A stretch of DNA of 49,712 nt from Flavobacteriales bacterium (lineage in GTDB: Bacteria > Bacteroidota > Bacteroidia > CAIKAF01), in NCBI GenBank assembly GCA_025451295.1, contig JANWKQ010000137.1:1-49712 (forward strand), read 5' to 3'. How positions within the stretch are numbered: position 1 is the stretch's first letter; each line of letters begins with the position of its first letter. Made by a program: the position numbers and the translations under genes. Below, piece after piece: positions 21,454 to 30,300 of the stretch. The notes under the pieces are model-generated. The model was not told the origin of the DNA, did no database searches, and saw only the letters and a list, made by a program, of their open reading frames with translations.

Positions 21454-23052
21454 TTATCGGACGATCACCAGTGTTTTATTACTTACACCTCTTTGGTTGG
21501 CTATTTGTACTACATAGGTTCCCGGAGGAATATCATCAACCTGAATGTTTTTTACGAAACTTCCGGCTTCGATATCAGCCTGGTACATTTGAAATACCAC
21601 CCTGCCGGTGAGATCAATGATCTTCACGGAAAGGTCAGATTTTTCCGGTTGTTCGTATTTAATATAAAAATCATATCCTGTTGGATTCGGATAGAGTTGC
21701 AACAATGCATTCGCATCAATGAGTTCTTCTATTCCGACAAACTGACAACCATTATAAGTTGGATGCGTGGTAACTGTATCCACAATTATATTGGCATCAC
21801 CAGGGAAACCATAGAGATAACTAAAGTAAACGATCATCATTTCATCGGTGGTTGCTTCTCCAGCCGTTACCCAGTTGTTGGGATTGGGTGCTAAAGGATT
21901 GGCGCTTGTATTATCATAAAAGGCTTCAGCACGCACCACGGTTCCGGTTGGAAAAGTAATGGGTTGACGGAAACTATATCCACCCTGCCACATAAAATCC
22001 CAACTGGGAATATCGATCAAAGGTACTGTATCATTTCCTGGTCGAATCGCGTAGGCTTTAATGGAACGACCCACCAAATGCATATGAGGTGCAACACTCA
22101 ACACTGTAATGTAGGGAAAAGGAGCGGTGCTTGGAATTGTATAGGATTCGGTAAAATTTGCAGTTGAATTAGGTGCAATGATCAACGCAGGTGTAATATT
22201 GGTTACATGGTTCAGAATGGGCTGCATAAATACTTCCCTTACTATACCTCCGGCATATTTAAGATTGATCACCGTATTGCTGTCGGTTTCACCATCTGTT
22301 CCCTGAGGATAATGTATTTGCAGAACAAGGTATGATCCGGCTTCAACCATTACTCCCATTCCAGCAGGAAAAACAGCTGGAGCGCTCCCTGGTACCCAAC
22401 CACTGATTAACTTAGAACCACTGCTTCCGGTGCCACCAAAACTCTGGTATCCCATGGCAGGGTCTCCGGCATCTAATGAAAGCAAAGTATTGGTATCAGT
22501 ATCCGCATAGATCAATACGAGGTGAACCATTGATCTGTTACCTGGGATTATTTCAATTTCTGAAATATACTGATCAGATGTAAAACCGGTTGGTATCAGA
22601 AAGCAACGATAATCATCTGTTGTAGATACATTGGTAAAATTACCCACTCCTCCGCTAAAATCAATCTGGCTCAGCTGTGATCCGGTAGCACTATAGCTTG
22701 GTGGTGTTGGCGCATTTGCCAGATTCCCTTGCGGAGCTCCCTGGTCTACCCAGGCTACAATAATATCTTTTTCAGCCTGCGTGATCAGCCTTTCATGTGC
22801 ATAGGTCTGATAATCTTCATTGGGAGGCCAGGGTGGCATATAATCATCCAAAATTGCCTGTCTGATGGTAAACCGGGCGGTAAATGCATTCGCATAATCA
22901 ATTAATGAGAATGGACCGGGTCCCCCGGGAAAATGGCATTTGGTGCAATTCGTATAAAAAATACAGGCCGTATTTTCTGCCCAGGTATAAGATTGGGCGG
23001 TGGCCATTTGAATGCTAAAAACACCTGCAGCAATGAGTAAAAATTTCTTCAT
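21454..23052 (-). CDS. Secreted cytochrome c / copper type II monooxygenase-like fusion, copy A, with T9SS tail
   Basis: A 532-residue protein in three parts. A signal peptide (1-20) leads into a mono-heme cytochrome c domain: CTKCH with Cys36, Cys39 and His40, and Met72 in 'YMPPW' as likely axial ligand. Residues about 145-435 show the copper-ligand pattern of PHM/DBM-type ascorbate-dependent monooxygenases: His177, His247 ('LQIHYP'), His323 and His325 ('APHMH'), and Met405/406 ('DEMM'). The second histidine of the first pair is Leu178 here, while both sister copies have His-His. A T9SS sorting domain starts at 'LYPNPTGYDF'. It should be at the cell surface. Activity of this copy is doubtful because of the missing ligand. 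Confidence 0.88.
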   Translation of the reverse strand: MKKFLLIAAGVFSIQMATAQSYTWAENTACIFYTNCTKCHFPGGPGPFSLIDYANAFTARFTIRQAILDDYMPPWPPNEDYQTYAHERLITQAEKDIIVAWVDQGAPQGNLANAPTPPSYSATGSQLSQIDFSGGVGNFTNVSTTDDYRCFLIPTGFTSDQYISEIEIIPGNRSMVHLVLIYADTDTNTLLSLDAGDPAMGYQSFGGTGSSGSKLISGWVPGSAPAVFPAGMGVMVEAGSYLVLQIHYPQGTDGETDSNTVINLKYAGGIVREVFMQPILNHVTNITPALIIAPNSTANFTESYTIPSTAPFPYITVLSVAPHMHLVGRSIKAYAIRPGNDTVPLIDIPSWDFMWQGGYSFRQPITFPTGTVVRAEAFYDNTSANPLAPNPNNWVTAGEATTDEMMIVYFSYLYGFPGDANIIVDTVTTHPTYNGCQFVGIEELIDANALLQLYPNPTGYDFYIKYEQPEKSDLSVKIIDLTGRVVFQMYQADIEAGSFVKNIQVDDIPPGTYVVQIANQRGVSNKTLVIVR

Positions 23053-23098
23053 AAAATGGTTTGACTAAATTTTATACAGTAAATATAGCAATTAAGCA

Positions 23099-23135
23099 AC
23101 AATCCCCGAAATTTTGACAAAATTTCGGGGATTGT
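23099..23135 (-). terminator. Perfect 17-bp hairpin between copies A and B
   Basis: Bases 23099-23115 pair perfectly with 23119-23135 around a three-base GAC loop, 24 bases after the stop of copy B. A terminator is likely because of position and stability, but the T-run on the minus strand is weak (TTGCTTAATT). Confidence 0.6.
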
Positions 23136-23158
23136 AAAATCGTTTTTGAAGTCGTTTA

Positions 23159-24766
23159 TCAGCGCACTACCACAACCGGCTTGGCAAACAAAGTAGTCCC
23201 ATTCCAGATTCGCAGATGGTACATTCCTCCCGATAGCATACTCACATCCATCGTTTTTGTAAACGTCCCGATTCCTACGGAAGGCTGTAAATACTCTATC
23301 AATGTTTTTCCTGACAGGTCGATCAATGATATTTTTACATCTCCGACTTCGTATTGCTCAAAACTGAGATTCAAAATATTCGTTGCCGGATTTGGATAAA
23401 TACTAAATTGCGCATATAAGTTAGCATCATCCATACCAACAAACTGGCACCCCATATAAGTTGAATGAACAGTTACGGTATCAACAATAATATCAGAATC
23501 GCCGGGCAATGCATATAAAAAACTAAAGTATACCTGCATCATTTCTTCTTCCGATGATTCACCCGCCCAAACATCCAGACTAGGATTAGGTGAATTAATG
23601 TTGGATGCCGTATTCGCATAAACAGCTTCTGCTCTCAACACGGTTCCTTCGGGTAGTACAATCGGTTGCCTGAATGAATACTGTCCCTGCCATTTAAAAT
23701 TCCAGACCGGAAGATTCACCAGAGGAACCGTATCATTCCCGGGTTTTACTGCATATACTTTCATGCTGCTTCCCACTTTATGCATATGTGGTTGCACATT
23801 TAAGATGGTATAACTATCAGGTAATGGAGTTATGCTCGGAAGTGTATACGTTTCCACAAATGAAGCAGTTGAATTGGGAGAAATATGCAATGGCCATGGA
23901 GTGATCTGCCCGGGTAAAATAAAATCAAGTACAGGAGCCAGACTCACTTCTCTAACGGCACCGCCTGTAAATTTTAAATTGATAACGGTATTGCTGTCAA
24001 TATCACCGGTAGTTCCCTGGGGATAATGTATCTGAACCACTAAAAAGGCATTGGCAGGAAGTTTTACACCCATTCCTGAAGGATAAGTTAACGGATCATT
24101 TCCAGGAATCCATGTATAGATCAATTTAGAAGTGCTCAATCCGGTACCACCAAAGTTGGTATAACCCATTCCCGGGTCTGCATTGTCATTTGAAATGATC
24201 GCATTGGTATCTTCTTCATAATAAACCAAGGCATGATGCACCATACTGCGGGTTCCCGGAAGCATTTCGATTGATTCAATATATTGATCAACTCCCAAAT
24301 GGGTAGAAATATAAAATACACGATAGTCATCTGTTGCCGCGGCATTGTTATAATAGCCTATTCCGCCTGAAAAGTCAACCGAAGGTAATTGTGTTCCGGT
24401 TGCACTATAAGATGGTGGTGTGGGTGCATTTGCCAGTACACCGGCTGCACCACCCTGGTCTACCCAACCTACAATAATATCTTTTTCAGTTTGGGTGAGC
24501 AATCTTTCATGGGCATAGGTCTGGTAATTTTCATCCGGTTGCCATGGTGGCATATAATCATCCAGAATAGCCTGACGGATGGCAAATCTGGCTGAAAAAG
24601 CATTCGCATAGTCGATCAGCGAAAATGGGCCGGGTCCGCCAGGAAAATGGCATTTGGTGCAATTGGTATAGAAAATACAAGCAGTATTTTCGGCCCAGGT
24701 ATAAGATTGGGCAGAGCTCATTTGTATAATGGAAGCTCCAAATAGTACCAGTAAGAATCTCTTCAT
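23159..24766 (-). CDS. Secreted cytochrome c / copper type II monooxygenase-like fusion, copy B, with T9SS tail
   Basis: A 535-residue paralogue of copies A and C with the same order: signal peptide (1-20), heme motif CTKCH (36-40), Met72 in 'YMPPW', then the copper domain and a T9SS tail beginning 'IYPNPATNIL'. All predicted copper ligands are present: His177-His178 ('MVHHAL'), His247, His327, His329 and Met409/410. By eye the heme domain (residues 21-124) differs from copy A at 12 positions, whereas the copper domain is far more diverged. In related enzymes two coppers hydroxylate a substrate carbon using ascorbate electrons; here the fused heme may supply electrons. Substrate unknown. Strong hairpin follows. 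Confidence 0.9.
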   Translation of the reverse strand: MKRFLLVLFGASIIQMSSAQSYTWAENTACIFYTNCTKCHFPGGPGPFSLIDYANAFSARFAIRQAILDDYMPPWQPDENYQTYAHERLLTQTEKDIIVGWVDQGGAAGVLANAPTPPSYSATGTQLPSVDFSGGIGYYNNAAATDDYRVFYISTHLGVDQYIESIEMLPGTRSMVHHALVYYEEDTNAIISNDNADPGMGYTNFGGTGLSTSKLIYTWIPGNDPLTYPSGMGVKLPANAFLVVQIHYPQGTTGDIDSNTVINLKFTGGAVREVSLAPVLDFILPGQITPWPLHISPNSTASFVETYTLPSITPLPDSYTILNVQPHMHKVGSSMKVYAVKPGNDTVPLVNLPVWNFKWQGQYSFRQPIVLPEGTVLRAEAVYANTASNINSPNPSLDVWAGESSEEEMMQVYFSFLYALPGDSDIIVDTVTVHSTYMGCQFVGMDDANLYAQFSIYPNPATNILNLSFEQYEVGDVKISLIDLSGKTLIEYLQPSVGIGTFTKTMDVSMLSGGMYHLRIWNGTTLFAKPVVVVR

Positions 24767-24853
24767 AGTCTTGCGTTTAGCACTGTAAATATAATAAATT
24801 CCTCACAAATCCAAGAAACTACAGGCCATCATTCCAATCAGACGGCTCATTTT

Positions 24854-26449
24854 CTATTTTGTTACAAGGAGAGGTTTGGCAAATAACTGTGTTCCGTTCC
24901 ATATCCTCACATAATACATGCCCGAAGGAATCGTCTGCACATCGATCGTTTTGGTAAAAGTGCCCTGCCCCACCTGTGGCTGCAGGTATTCAGCCATCAA
25001 TCTTCCCGACACATCCACCAAAGTGATTTTTACATCCCCTGTTTCAAATTGTTCAAAGGAAATATTCACAAAATCGTACGTAGGATTTGGATAAATGTTA
25101 AACTGCGAATATGAGTTAGCTAAATCCCCAAGTCCAACAAATTGACAACCATTATAGGTGGGTTTAACAGTTACGGTATCCACAATAATATTTCCATCGC
25201 CAGATTGGTAGACCAGATAGGTAAAATATACCAGCATCATTTCATCGGTGGTTGCTTCACCAGCCGTTACAGGATTATTGGGATTGGGTGCATTTGAATT
25301 GGCACTTGTATTGTCGAATACGGCTTCCGCTTTTAACACTGTTCCTTCAGGAAATACAAGTGGCTGGCGAAAATCATACAATCCCTGCCAATGAAAATCC
25401 CAGTTAGGAATATTGATCAAAGGAACTGTATCATTACCCGGTTTGATAGCATAACATTTAATGCTTGTGGCTACATTGTGCATATGCGGTGCAATAGATA
25501 AAACGGTAACACTATCCGCACCTGCGGTGATACTGGGTACAGTAAACGTTTCGGTAAAATTCATCACAGTGTTGGCTGGAATATTCAACGGAGGTGAAAT
25601 ATTAGTATTGTGACTCAGGATCGGATCCAGTTGAAGCGTTCTTACCGGACCGCCAGCAAAGGTTAAGTTGATCCGGCTGCTGTCGGTCAATCCATCCGTT
25701 CCCTGCGGATAGTGGATCTGTAAAATAATATAGGCGTTTGCATCCAGTTTCATTCCCATTCCTGCAGGAAAGTGGAGGGGTTGTGAGCCCGGTACATATC
25801 CTCCGATAAGATCAGATGTATTACTTCCTGTTCCACCAAAATTAGAATAACCTGGTCCGGCAGCAGCCGTATCCAGGCTATAGCAGGTTGGATTCACATC
25901 TGTATAGATCAGGACGTGATGAACCATCTGGCGATTGCCGGGAATGAGTTCGATATCCGAAATATATTTATCGACACCAAAGCTGGTTGGGATCACAAAG
26001 CAACGATAATCGTCCTGAGTAAACACATTTGTATAGATTCCTATGCTGGCCGAAAAATCGATTTGCGCCAACTGAGAACCCGTTGCACTATAACTGGGTG
26101 GTGTGGGTGCATTAGCGAGTACGCCTGCAAGTGCTCCCTGATCCACCCAGGATACAATAATATTTTTTTCGGTTTGGGTTAACAATCTTTCATGTGCATA
26201 GGTCTGATAGTTTTCATCCGGTTGCCAGGGTGGCATGTAGTTATCAAGCACCGCCTGTCTGATGGCAAAACGTGCAGCAAATGCATTTCCATAGTCGATG
26301 AGGGAAAAAGGACCAGGGCCACCGGGAAAATGACATTTAGTACAATTAGTATAGAATATACATGCTGTATTTTCGGCCCAGGTATATGTTTGGGCCTGTG
26401 TTACTGAAAATCCGCAAATGAAGATAAGGGCTAAAAGAGTTCTTTTCAT
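24854..26449 (-). CDS. Secreted cytochrome c / copper type II monooxygenase-like fusion, copy C, with T9SS tail
   Basis: A 531-residue third member and the first in transcription order. Signal peptide 1-20, heme motif CTKCH (36-40), Met72. Copper ligands are His177-His178 ('MVHHVL'), His246 ('LQIHYPQG'), a His-Met-His pair in 'APHMH', and Met in 'DEMMLVYF'. The T9SS tail starts 'IYPNPTYDFV' and ends with basic residues. Gap to copy B is 87 bases without a clear terminator, so C and B may share a transcript. A TATCTTAG box at 26481-26474 (one mismatch) could be its promoter. The neighbouring miaE has an unrelated role. Confidence 0.9.
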   Translation of the reverse strand: MKRTLLALIFICGFSVTQAQTYTWAENTACIFYTNCTKCHFPGGPGPFSLIDYGNAFAARFAIRQAVLDNYMPPWQPDENYQTYAHERLLTQTEKNIIVSWVDQGALAGVLANAPTPPSYSATGSQLAQIDFSASIGIYTNVFTQDDYRCFVIPTSFGVDKYISDIELIPGNRQMVHHVLIYTDVNPTCYSLDTAAAGPGYSNFGGTGSNTSDLIGGYVPGSQPLHFPAGMGMKLDANAYIILQIHYPQGTDGLTDSSRINLTFAGGPVRTLQLDPILSHNTNISPPLNIPANTVMNFTETFTVPSITAGADSVTVLSIAPHMHNVATSIKCYAIKPGNDTVPLINIPNWDFHWQGLYDFRQPLVFPEGTVLKAEAVFDNTSANSNAPNPNNPVTAGEATTDEMMLVYFTYLVYQSGDGNIIVDTVTVKPTYNGCQFVGLGDLANSYSQFNIYPNPTYDFVNISFEQFETGDVKITLVDVSGRLMAEYLQPQVGQGTFTKTIDVQTIPSGMYYVRIWNGTQLFAKPLLVTK

Positions 26450-26553
26450 AACCTGTAGCGTTTAGATCTATGACTAAGATACGCATAAAAGGTTTAATGA
26501 TGATTTTCAGCCCGTTTTTAATATCATCTGCCTGATTGATCCGGCCGCAGGAC

Positions 26554-27135
26554 CTATCCATGAATGGTGGACCGGTTTTCGAGGGTTGAAATTACCTCTG
26601 CCTCAAATTGGAGTATCTCCTCCCATCTTTTATCCACTCTTTCCCTGGGCGCCACTTCTCTTGCCAATGTAATAAACAATGTATAATGTCCTGCTTCGCT
26701 TTCCATAAGCTCCCGATAAAATTCGGCCAACTCTTTATCCTTTATTTGTTCGCTTAACAATTTAAATCTTTCACAACTTCGTGCTTCGATGAGAGCAGCC
26801 AGCAATAAGTTATCAATAAGCTGTTGTTCCCTTCCACTTCCCTTTTTTATAAAACGGATGAGTTTGTTTACATATTCATCTTTTCGCTCAATCCCTAATT
26901 GATAACCCCGTTTTAAAATAAAATCATGTACCCGTTTAAAATGCTCCATCTCTTCCCGTGCAAGATCAGCCATCTTAGAAACGATCTGAGGATAATTAAA
27001 AAAACGAACGATAAGTGAAATAGCCGTCGAAGCAGCCTTCTGTTCGCAGTAAGCATGATCCGTTAATATTTCCGCCTCATTCATTTCGGCAATATTTACC
27101 CAGCGTGGATCAGTTGGAAGACGAAGTCTAAACAT
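26554..27135 (-). CDS. miaE: tRNA-(ms2io6A37) hydroxylase
   Basis: A 193-residue ferritin-like diiron protein matching MiaE along its length. The helices carry the metal-binding Glu/His set: 'LTDHAYCEQKAA' near residue 25, 'REEMEHFKRV' near 62, 'ARSCERFKLL' near 117, and 'ESEAGHYTLF' near 145. MiaE uses O2 to hydroxylate the isopentenyl group of 2-methylthio-N6-isopentenyladenosine at tRNA position 37, after MiaA and MiaB. Those two genes are not in this window. It stands alone between secreted-protein genes. The family call is firm; whether the true substrate is the methylthiolated base is inferred. Confidence 0.93.
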   Translation of the reverse strand: MFRLRLPTDPRWVNIAEMNEAEILTDHAYCEQKAASTAISLIVRFFNYPQIVSKMADLAREEMEHFKRVHDFILKRGYQLGIERKDEYVNKLIRFIKKGSGREQQLIDNLLLAALIEARSCERFKLLSEQIKDKELAEFYRELMESEAGHYTLFITLAREVAPRERVDKRWEEILQFEAEVISTLENRSTIHG

Positions 27136-27179
27136 TTCGATTTTTGATTTACGAATTACTATTAATGCGCTCGACTTGC

Positions 27180-28733
27180 TTAATTAACGTGAAGTATCTT
27201 TCTGGATACAGAACTCGTTCCCTTCGTTAATACATAGGTGTAAATTCCAGGTTCCAGTTGATAATCCTCCGCCCTGAATTCTATTACATGATGTCCATAA
27301 TCCAATTCTTCATTATCTACAATGGTTGCCACTAATCTTCCTAACGGATCAAACAGTTGAGCGGTTACCCGCATTTTATATTTAAGCTTAAATGAAAAAT
27401 AGGTTTCGGTTGTAAATGGATTTGGGTAGTTATAGATCTGATCCTCTTCCTCTATATTTTCATTTCCCAAAACCACCGGATCAACAATGGCCGTATAAGT
27501 TGACAATACTCCTGCATCCAGACGGGTCCAGATCGGACGGATCACATCATTATGTCCTGCTATGTTGGTATAATCTCCAAAAAATACACCACTGGTTGGT
27601 AAAAATGGCGTATCGCTTACTCTGAAATTTTGAAAAGTATTTCCCCCATCGGTTGAACGGGCCATGTAAACATCCGTTAGGTTATTCGTATAATTTCGAC
27701 GGTCGTAAAAAACAAACCAGAGATTTCCATTGGCCTGGTCCACTGTCATCCATGTTAAGAACTGGTGTTTTCCCGGAACGTCATCATTTACCCGAATCGG
27801 TGCAGACCATGTGTTACCCCCATCGGTTGATTTCACGATCCAAACATCCGTATCGGTAGTTCCATTGCGCTGATCTGTCCAGTTAATATAAATGTTTCCA
27901 TTGTATGAACTTGATGAAGCAGTATCACAAACCGTAATGGGTAAACCATTGCACCGGTATAATCCAGGAATGGTATAGTCCCATCCGCCAGGTACATTCG
28001 TAATAGCAAGGTCATTTGCTAACCAGGTGGTTCCACCATCGGTTGACTTATCAAAATATAAAGTATCAAGTCCTACCCAACCAACATAGACTTCTCCACT
28101 TGGGCCCACGGCAGGTACCGCACCTTCCATCGTCATATCGGAATCAATACAATCACCTGCCGCATCTGATATCATTGTCGGATTGGCCCATGTCATTCCC
28201 GCATCCGTTGATTTGGAGAATAAGATCACCGAGCTATCGTTTGGATTCCCTGAGCCATAGTCATCAAACTGGGTCCACGTAACATACATCTCATTTGTAC
28301 TTCTATCAATTGCTACCCAATGTTTATCCTGATCGCAACTTCCATTCAATCCTGTATATGATCCGCTGTTCCAGGTGGCGCCACCGTCGGTAGATTTCTG
28401 GCAAACAATCCGGTCGATCCAACCGCTTCCTCCCGTATTCGATAAATGAAAATGATAAAAATCACCCACTGCATCAACCACAAATACAGGATCTCCCCAA
28501 ACACCATACGGTGATGTCTGCACAAGTTCGAGCCAGGTAAATCCGGCATCGGTTGAATAATATACATTGGCAATATTTGAACCGGCGACCATTCGGTTTG
28601 TGTTCAGCGGGTCCACCATAATGGCTGGTTCATTCGGATCATTGCTGGTGCTGATGAGTATATTCGTATGCTGCGCAGAAACAATTCCGACCATCACATA
28701 ACAACCCACAAAAAATAAAACGCGACTGTACAT
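27180..28733 (-). CDS. T9SS-secreted BNR/Asp-box (sialidase-like) repeat protein
   Basis: A 517-residue protein from the ATG at 28733. The first residues make a signal peptide ending 'GIVSAQ'. Six Asp-box repeats of the form 'STDGGxTW' are spread over residues 60-380, as in the beta-propeller of sialidases and BNR-repeat proteins. The catalytic arginine triad and Tyr/Glu pair of true sialidases could not be located, so it may only bind ligands. The tail, with 'NYPNPFTTETYF' and 'GIYTYVLTKGTSS', is a T9SS type A sorting domain. It sits directly downstream of the FkbH gene (10-base gap) but has a promoter box of its own. Confidence 0.85.
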   Translation of the reverse strand: MYSRVLFFVGCYVMVGIVSAQHTNILISTSNDPNEPAIMVDPLNTNRMVAGSNIANVYYSTDAGFTWLELVQTSPYGVWGDPVFVVDAVGDFYHFHLSNTGGSGWIDRIVCQKSTDGGATWNSGSYTGLNGSCDQDKHWVAIDRSTNEMYVTWTQFDDYGSGNPNDSSVILFSKSTDAGMTWANPTMISDAAGDCIDSDMTMEGAVPAVGPSGEVYVGWVGLDTLYFDKSTDGGTTWLANDLAITNVPGGWDYTIPGLYRCNGLPITVCDTASSSSYNGNIYINWTDQRNGTTDTDVWIVKSTDGGNTWSAPIRVNDDVPGKHQFLTWMTVDQANGNLWFVFYDRRNYTNNLTDVYMARSTDGGNTFQNFRVSDTPFLPTSGVFFGDYTNIAGHNDVIRPIWTRLDAGVLSTYTAIVDPVVLGNENIEEEDQIYNYPNPFTTETYFSFKLKYKMRVTAQLFDPLGRLVATIVDNEELDYGHHVIEFRAEDYQLEPGIYTYVLTKGTSSVSRKILHVN

Positions 28734-28736
28734 ATT

Positions 28737-28744
28737 CAAAGATA
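28737..28744 (-). promoter_or_regulatory. TAnnTTTG promoter box immediately before the BNR protein gene
   Basis: TATCTTTG on the minus strand ends only 3 bases before the ATG at 28733, so a transcript from it would be leaderless or nearly so. No TTG at the expected upstream distance. Confidence 0.35.
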
Positions 28745-28749
28745 CGAAA

Positions 28750-30300
28750 TCAGATGGAGAATAAAAAATGGCCAGTTGCTGGCTGATTTTCGAAAAAACT
28801 CAACACAGGTTTATTTTTTTCCGTAGGCAGGTATGCAGCATGAACCCGGCGGCCGTTTTGTTTCCTGCAGTGATCTATTACGAAATCTAACATCCGGTCT
28901 TCAATTTTCCTTCCCATAATCCGACAACTCATCACAAAATCATCCAGGAAAATCTCCTGATCGTCTGTTTTGTGAAATCCCAACAAACCGGTAATTCCGT
29001 TGTCGCCAAAAATATCTTTTACCTTAACCACATATACCCAATGATCCTTTTGATCTCCCCAGTTCTTTAGTTCTTCTCTGCTTAACCGACGGGTACGGAG
29101 ATTCATCTGATTGGTTTTATTTAGTAATTGTTCGGCTCTTACAAGATTTGTTTCATTCAAAGTCTCGAAAGTAAGTTCAATATTCAAAGAGGCGATCCAG
29201 TCTTCCAAAGATGCAAAGGTTTGTTGCGAAGAAGTTCTGTTATCTTCATCTTTATATAATTCGGTCCTTTTTTTATCCTCTTCCGTTAGTTCCTTGCGGT
29301 TAAAACAATCGAGTGATCGGATGAAAGCCGGATATTCCATTTTATCCTCTGGCAGATCGGGTACATATATCCCGGGCAGCGCAGTTCTTATTCTGTCTCT
29401 TTCGGCCGGATTATCATCTAAAAAAACAACATCATCCATTCCTACATTCAATTCTGCGATGATCTCAGCCAGATTAACGGCTTTATCGTTCCAATTGATA
29501 CGCCATTTCACGAAATCATCTTTTTGAAGGATCATTCCACCATGTTTCTCAAAAACCTCCATCGCAATTTTTTCCTCGTTCTTACTACAAATGCATAGTA
29601 CAACTCCCCAGGATCTGATCATTTGTATCCATCTTTGAAAGTCGGCAAAGGCTTCACCAATGGCATCATGACCACCTATCTTCAGATTTTCCATTCCATC
29701 ATCACCTACAATACCACCCCAAATAGTGTCATCCAGGTCCAGTACCAATACTTTTTTTGTGTTTCCTGTTAGCGCATTCCAGGTCGATCTGCAGGCCGCG
29801 GCTGCCAGCTTAAATACAGTTGGATGGAAAGGAGTTTTGCTTAAATACCAAAGTTGATTCGAAATAGCATTTTTTCCCTGTTGAACCAACCACCCGGTTG
29901 GATCAAGCACGTTTATATTTGTCCCTATAGTTTTCTCACAAAGATTGAGGTTCAGCTGATAAAGTTCTTTTCGGAGTGGGTGACCCTGAAACATATTAAA
30001 AGCCTGCGAATCCACTGCAGGAAGTATAATGATAGAATATTGAAACGATTGGTTTAATTTTAAAATGAGATCACTTAAATTAAGTTTCATCTCTTTAGCC
30101 TGAAAAACATCCTTTAGAGAAAGCCAGCAAATACAAAATTCTTCCATTGTAGTACGCTGCTCCAGGCCGATTAAAAATGGTAACATCTGGTCATACGCGA
30201 CACTTTTTACCTCGGCTCCGATAAATTCCTTTTTTATTGCAACATTAAAATTCTGCAGATTAAAACCGGCTAAGGTAAATATGGAAGAAGGTTGCTTCAT
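28750..30300 (-). CDS. HAD-IIIC (FkbH-like) phosphatase/acyltransferase-type protein
   Basis: A 516-residue FkbH-like protein. The HAD motif I 'VLDLDDTIWGG' has the nucleophile region D188-L-D190-D-T192. 'SKNEE' near residue 244 and 'FLDDNPAERD' near 305 are HAD motifs II and III. The last 150 residues are a GNAT-like domain ('FGDNGITGLLGF', 'MSCRIMGRKIEDRML'). FkbH proteins take 1,3-bisphosphoglycerate, remove phosphate and load the glyceryl group onto an acyl carrier protein. The partner ACP gene is directly upstream and its TGA overlaps this ATG, strongly supporting that pairing. The N-terminal 180 residues resemble an SGNH-like or carrier-docking part. Confidence 0.9.
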   Translation of the reverse strand: MKQPSSIFTLAGFNLQNFNVAIKKEFIGAEVKSVAYDQMLPFLIGLEQRTTMEEFCICWLSLKDVFQAKEMKLNLSDLILKLNQSFQYSIIILPAVDSQAFNMFQGHPLRKELYQLNLNLCEKTIGTNINVLDPTGWLVQQGKNAISNQLWYLSKTPFHPTVFKLAAAACRSTWNALTGNTKKVLVLDLDDTIWGGIVGDDGMENLKIGGHDAIGEAFADFQRWIQMIRSWGVVLCICSKNEEKIAMEVFEKHGGMILQKDDFVKWRINWNDKAVNLAEIIAELNVGMDDVVFLDDNPAERDRIRTALPGIYVPDLPEDKMEYPAFIRSLDCFNRKELTEEDKKRTELYKDEDNRTSSQQTFASLEDWIASLNIELTFETLNETNLVRAEQLLNKTNQMNLRTRRLSREELKNWGDQKDHWVYVVKVKDIFGDNGITGLLGFHKTDDQEIFLDDFVMSCRIMGRKIEDRMLDFVIDHCRKQNGRRVHAAYLPTEKNKPVLSFFENQPATGHFLFSI

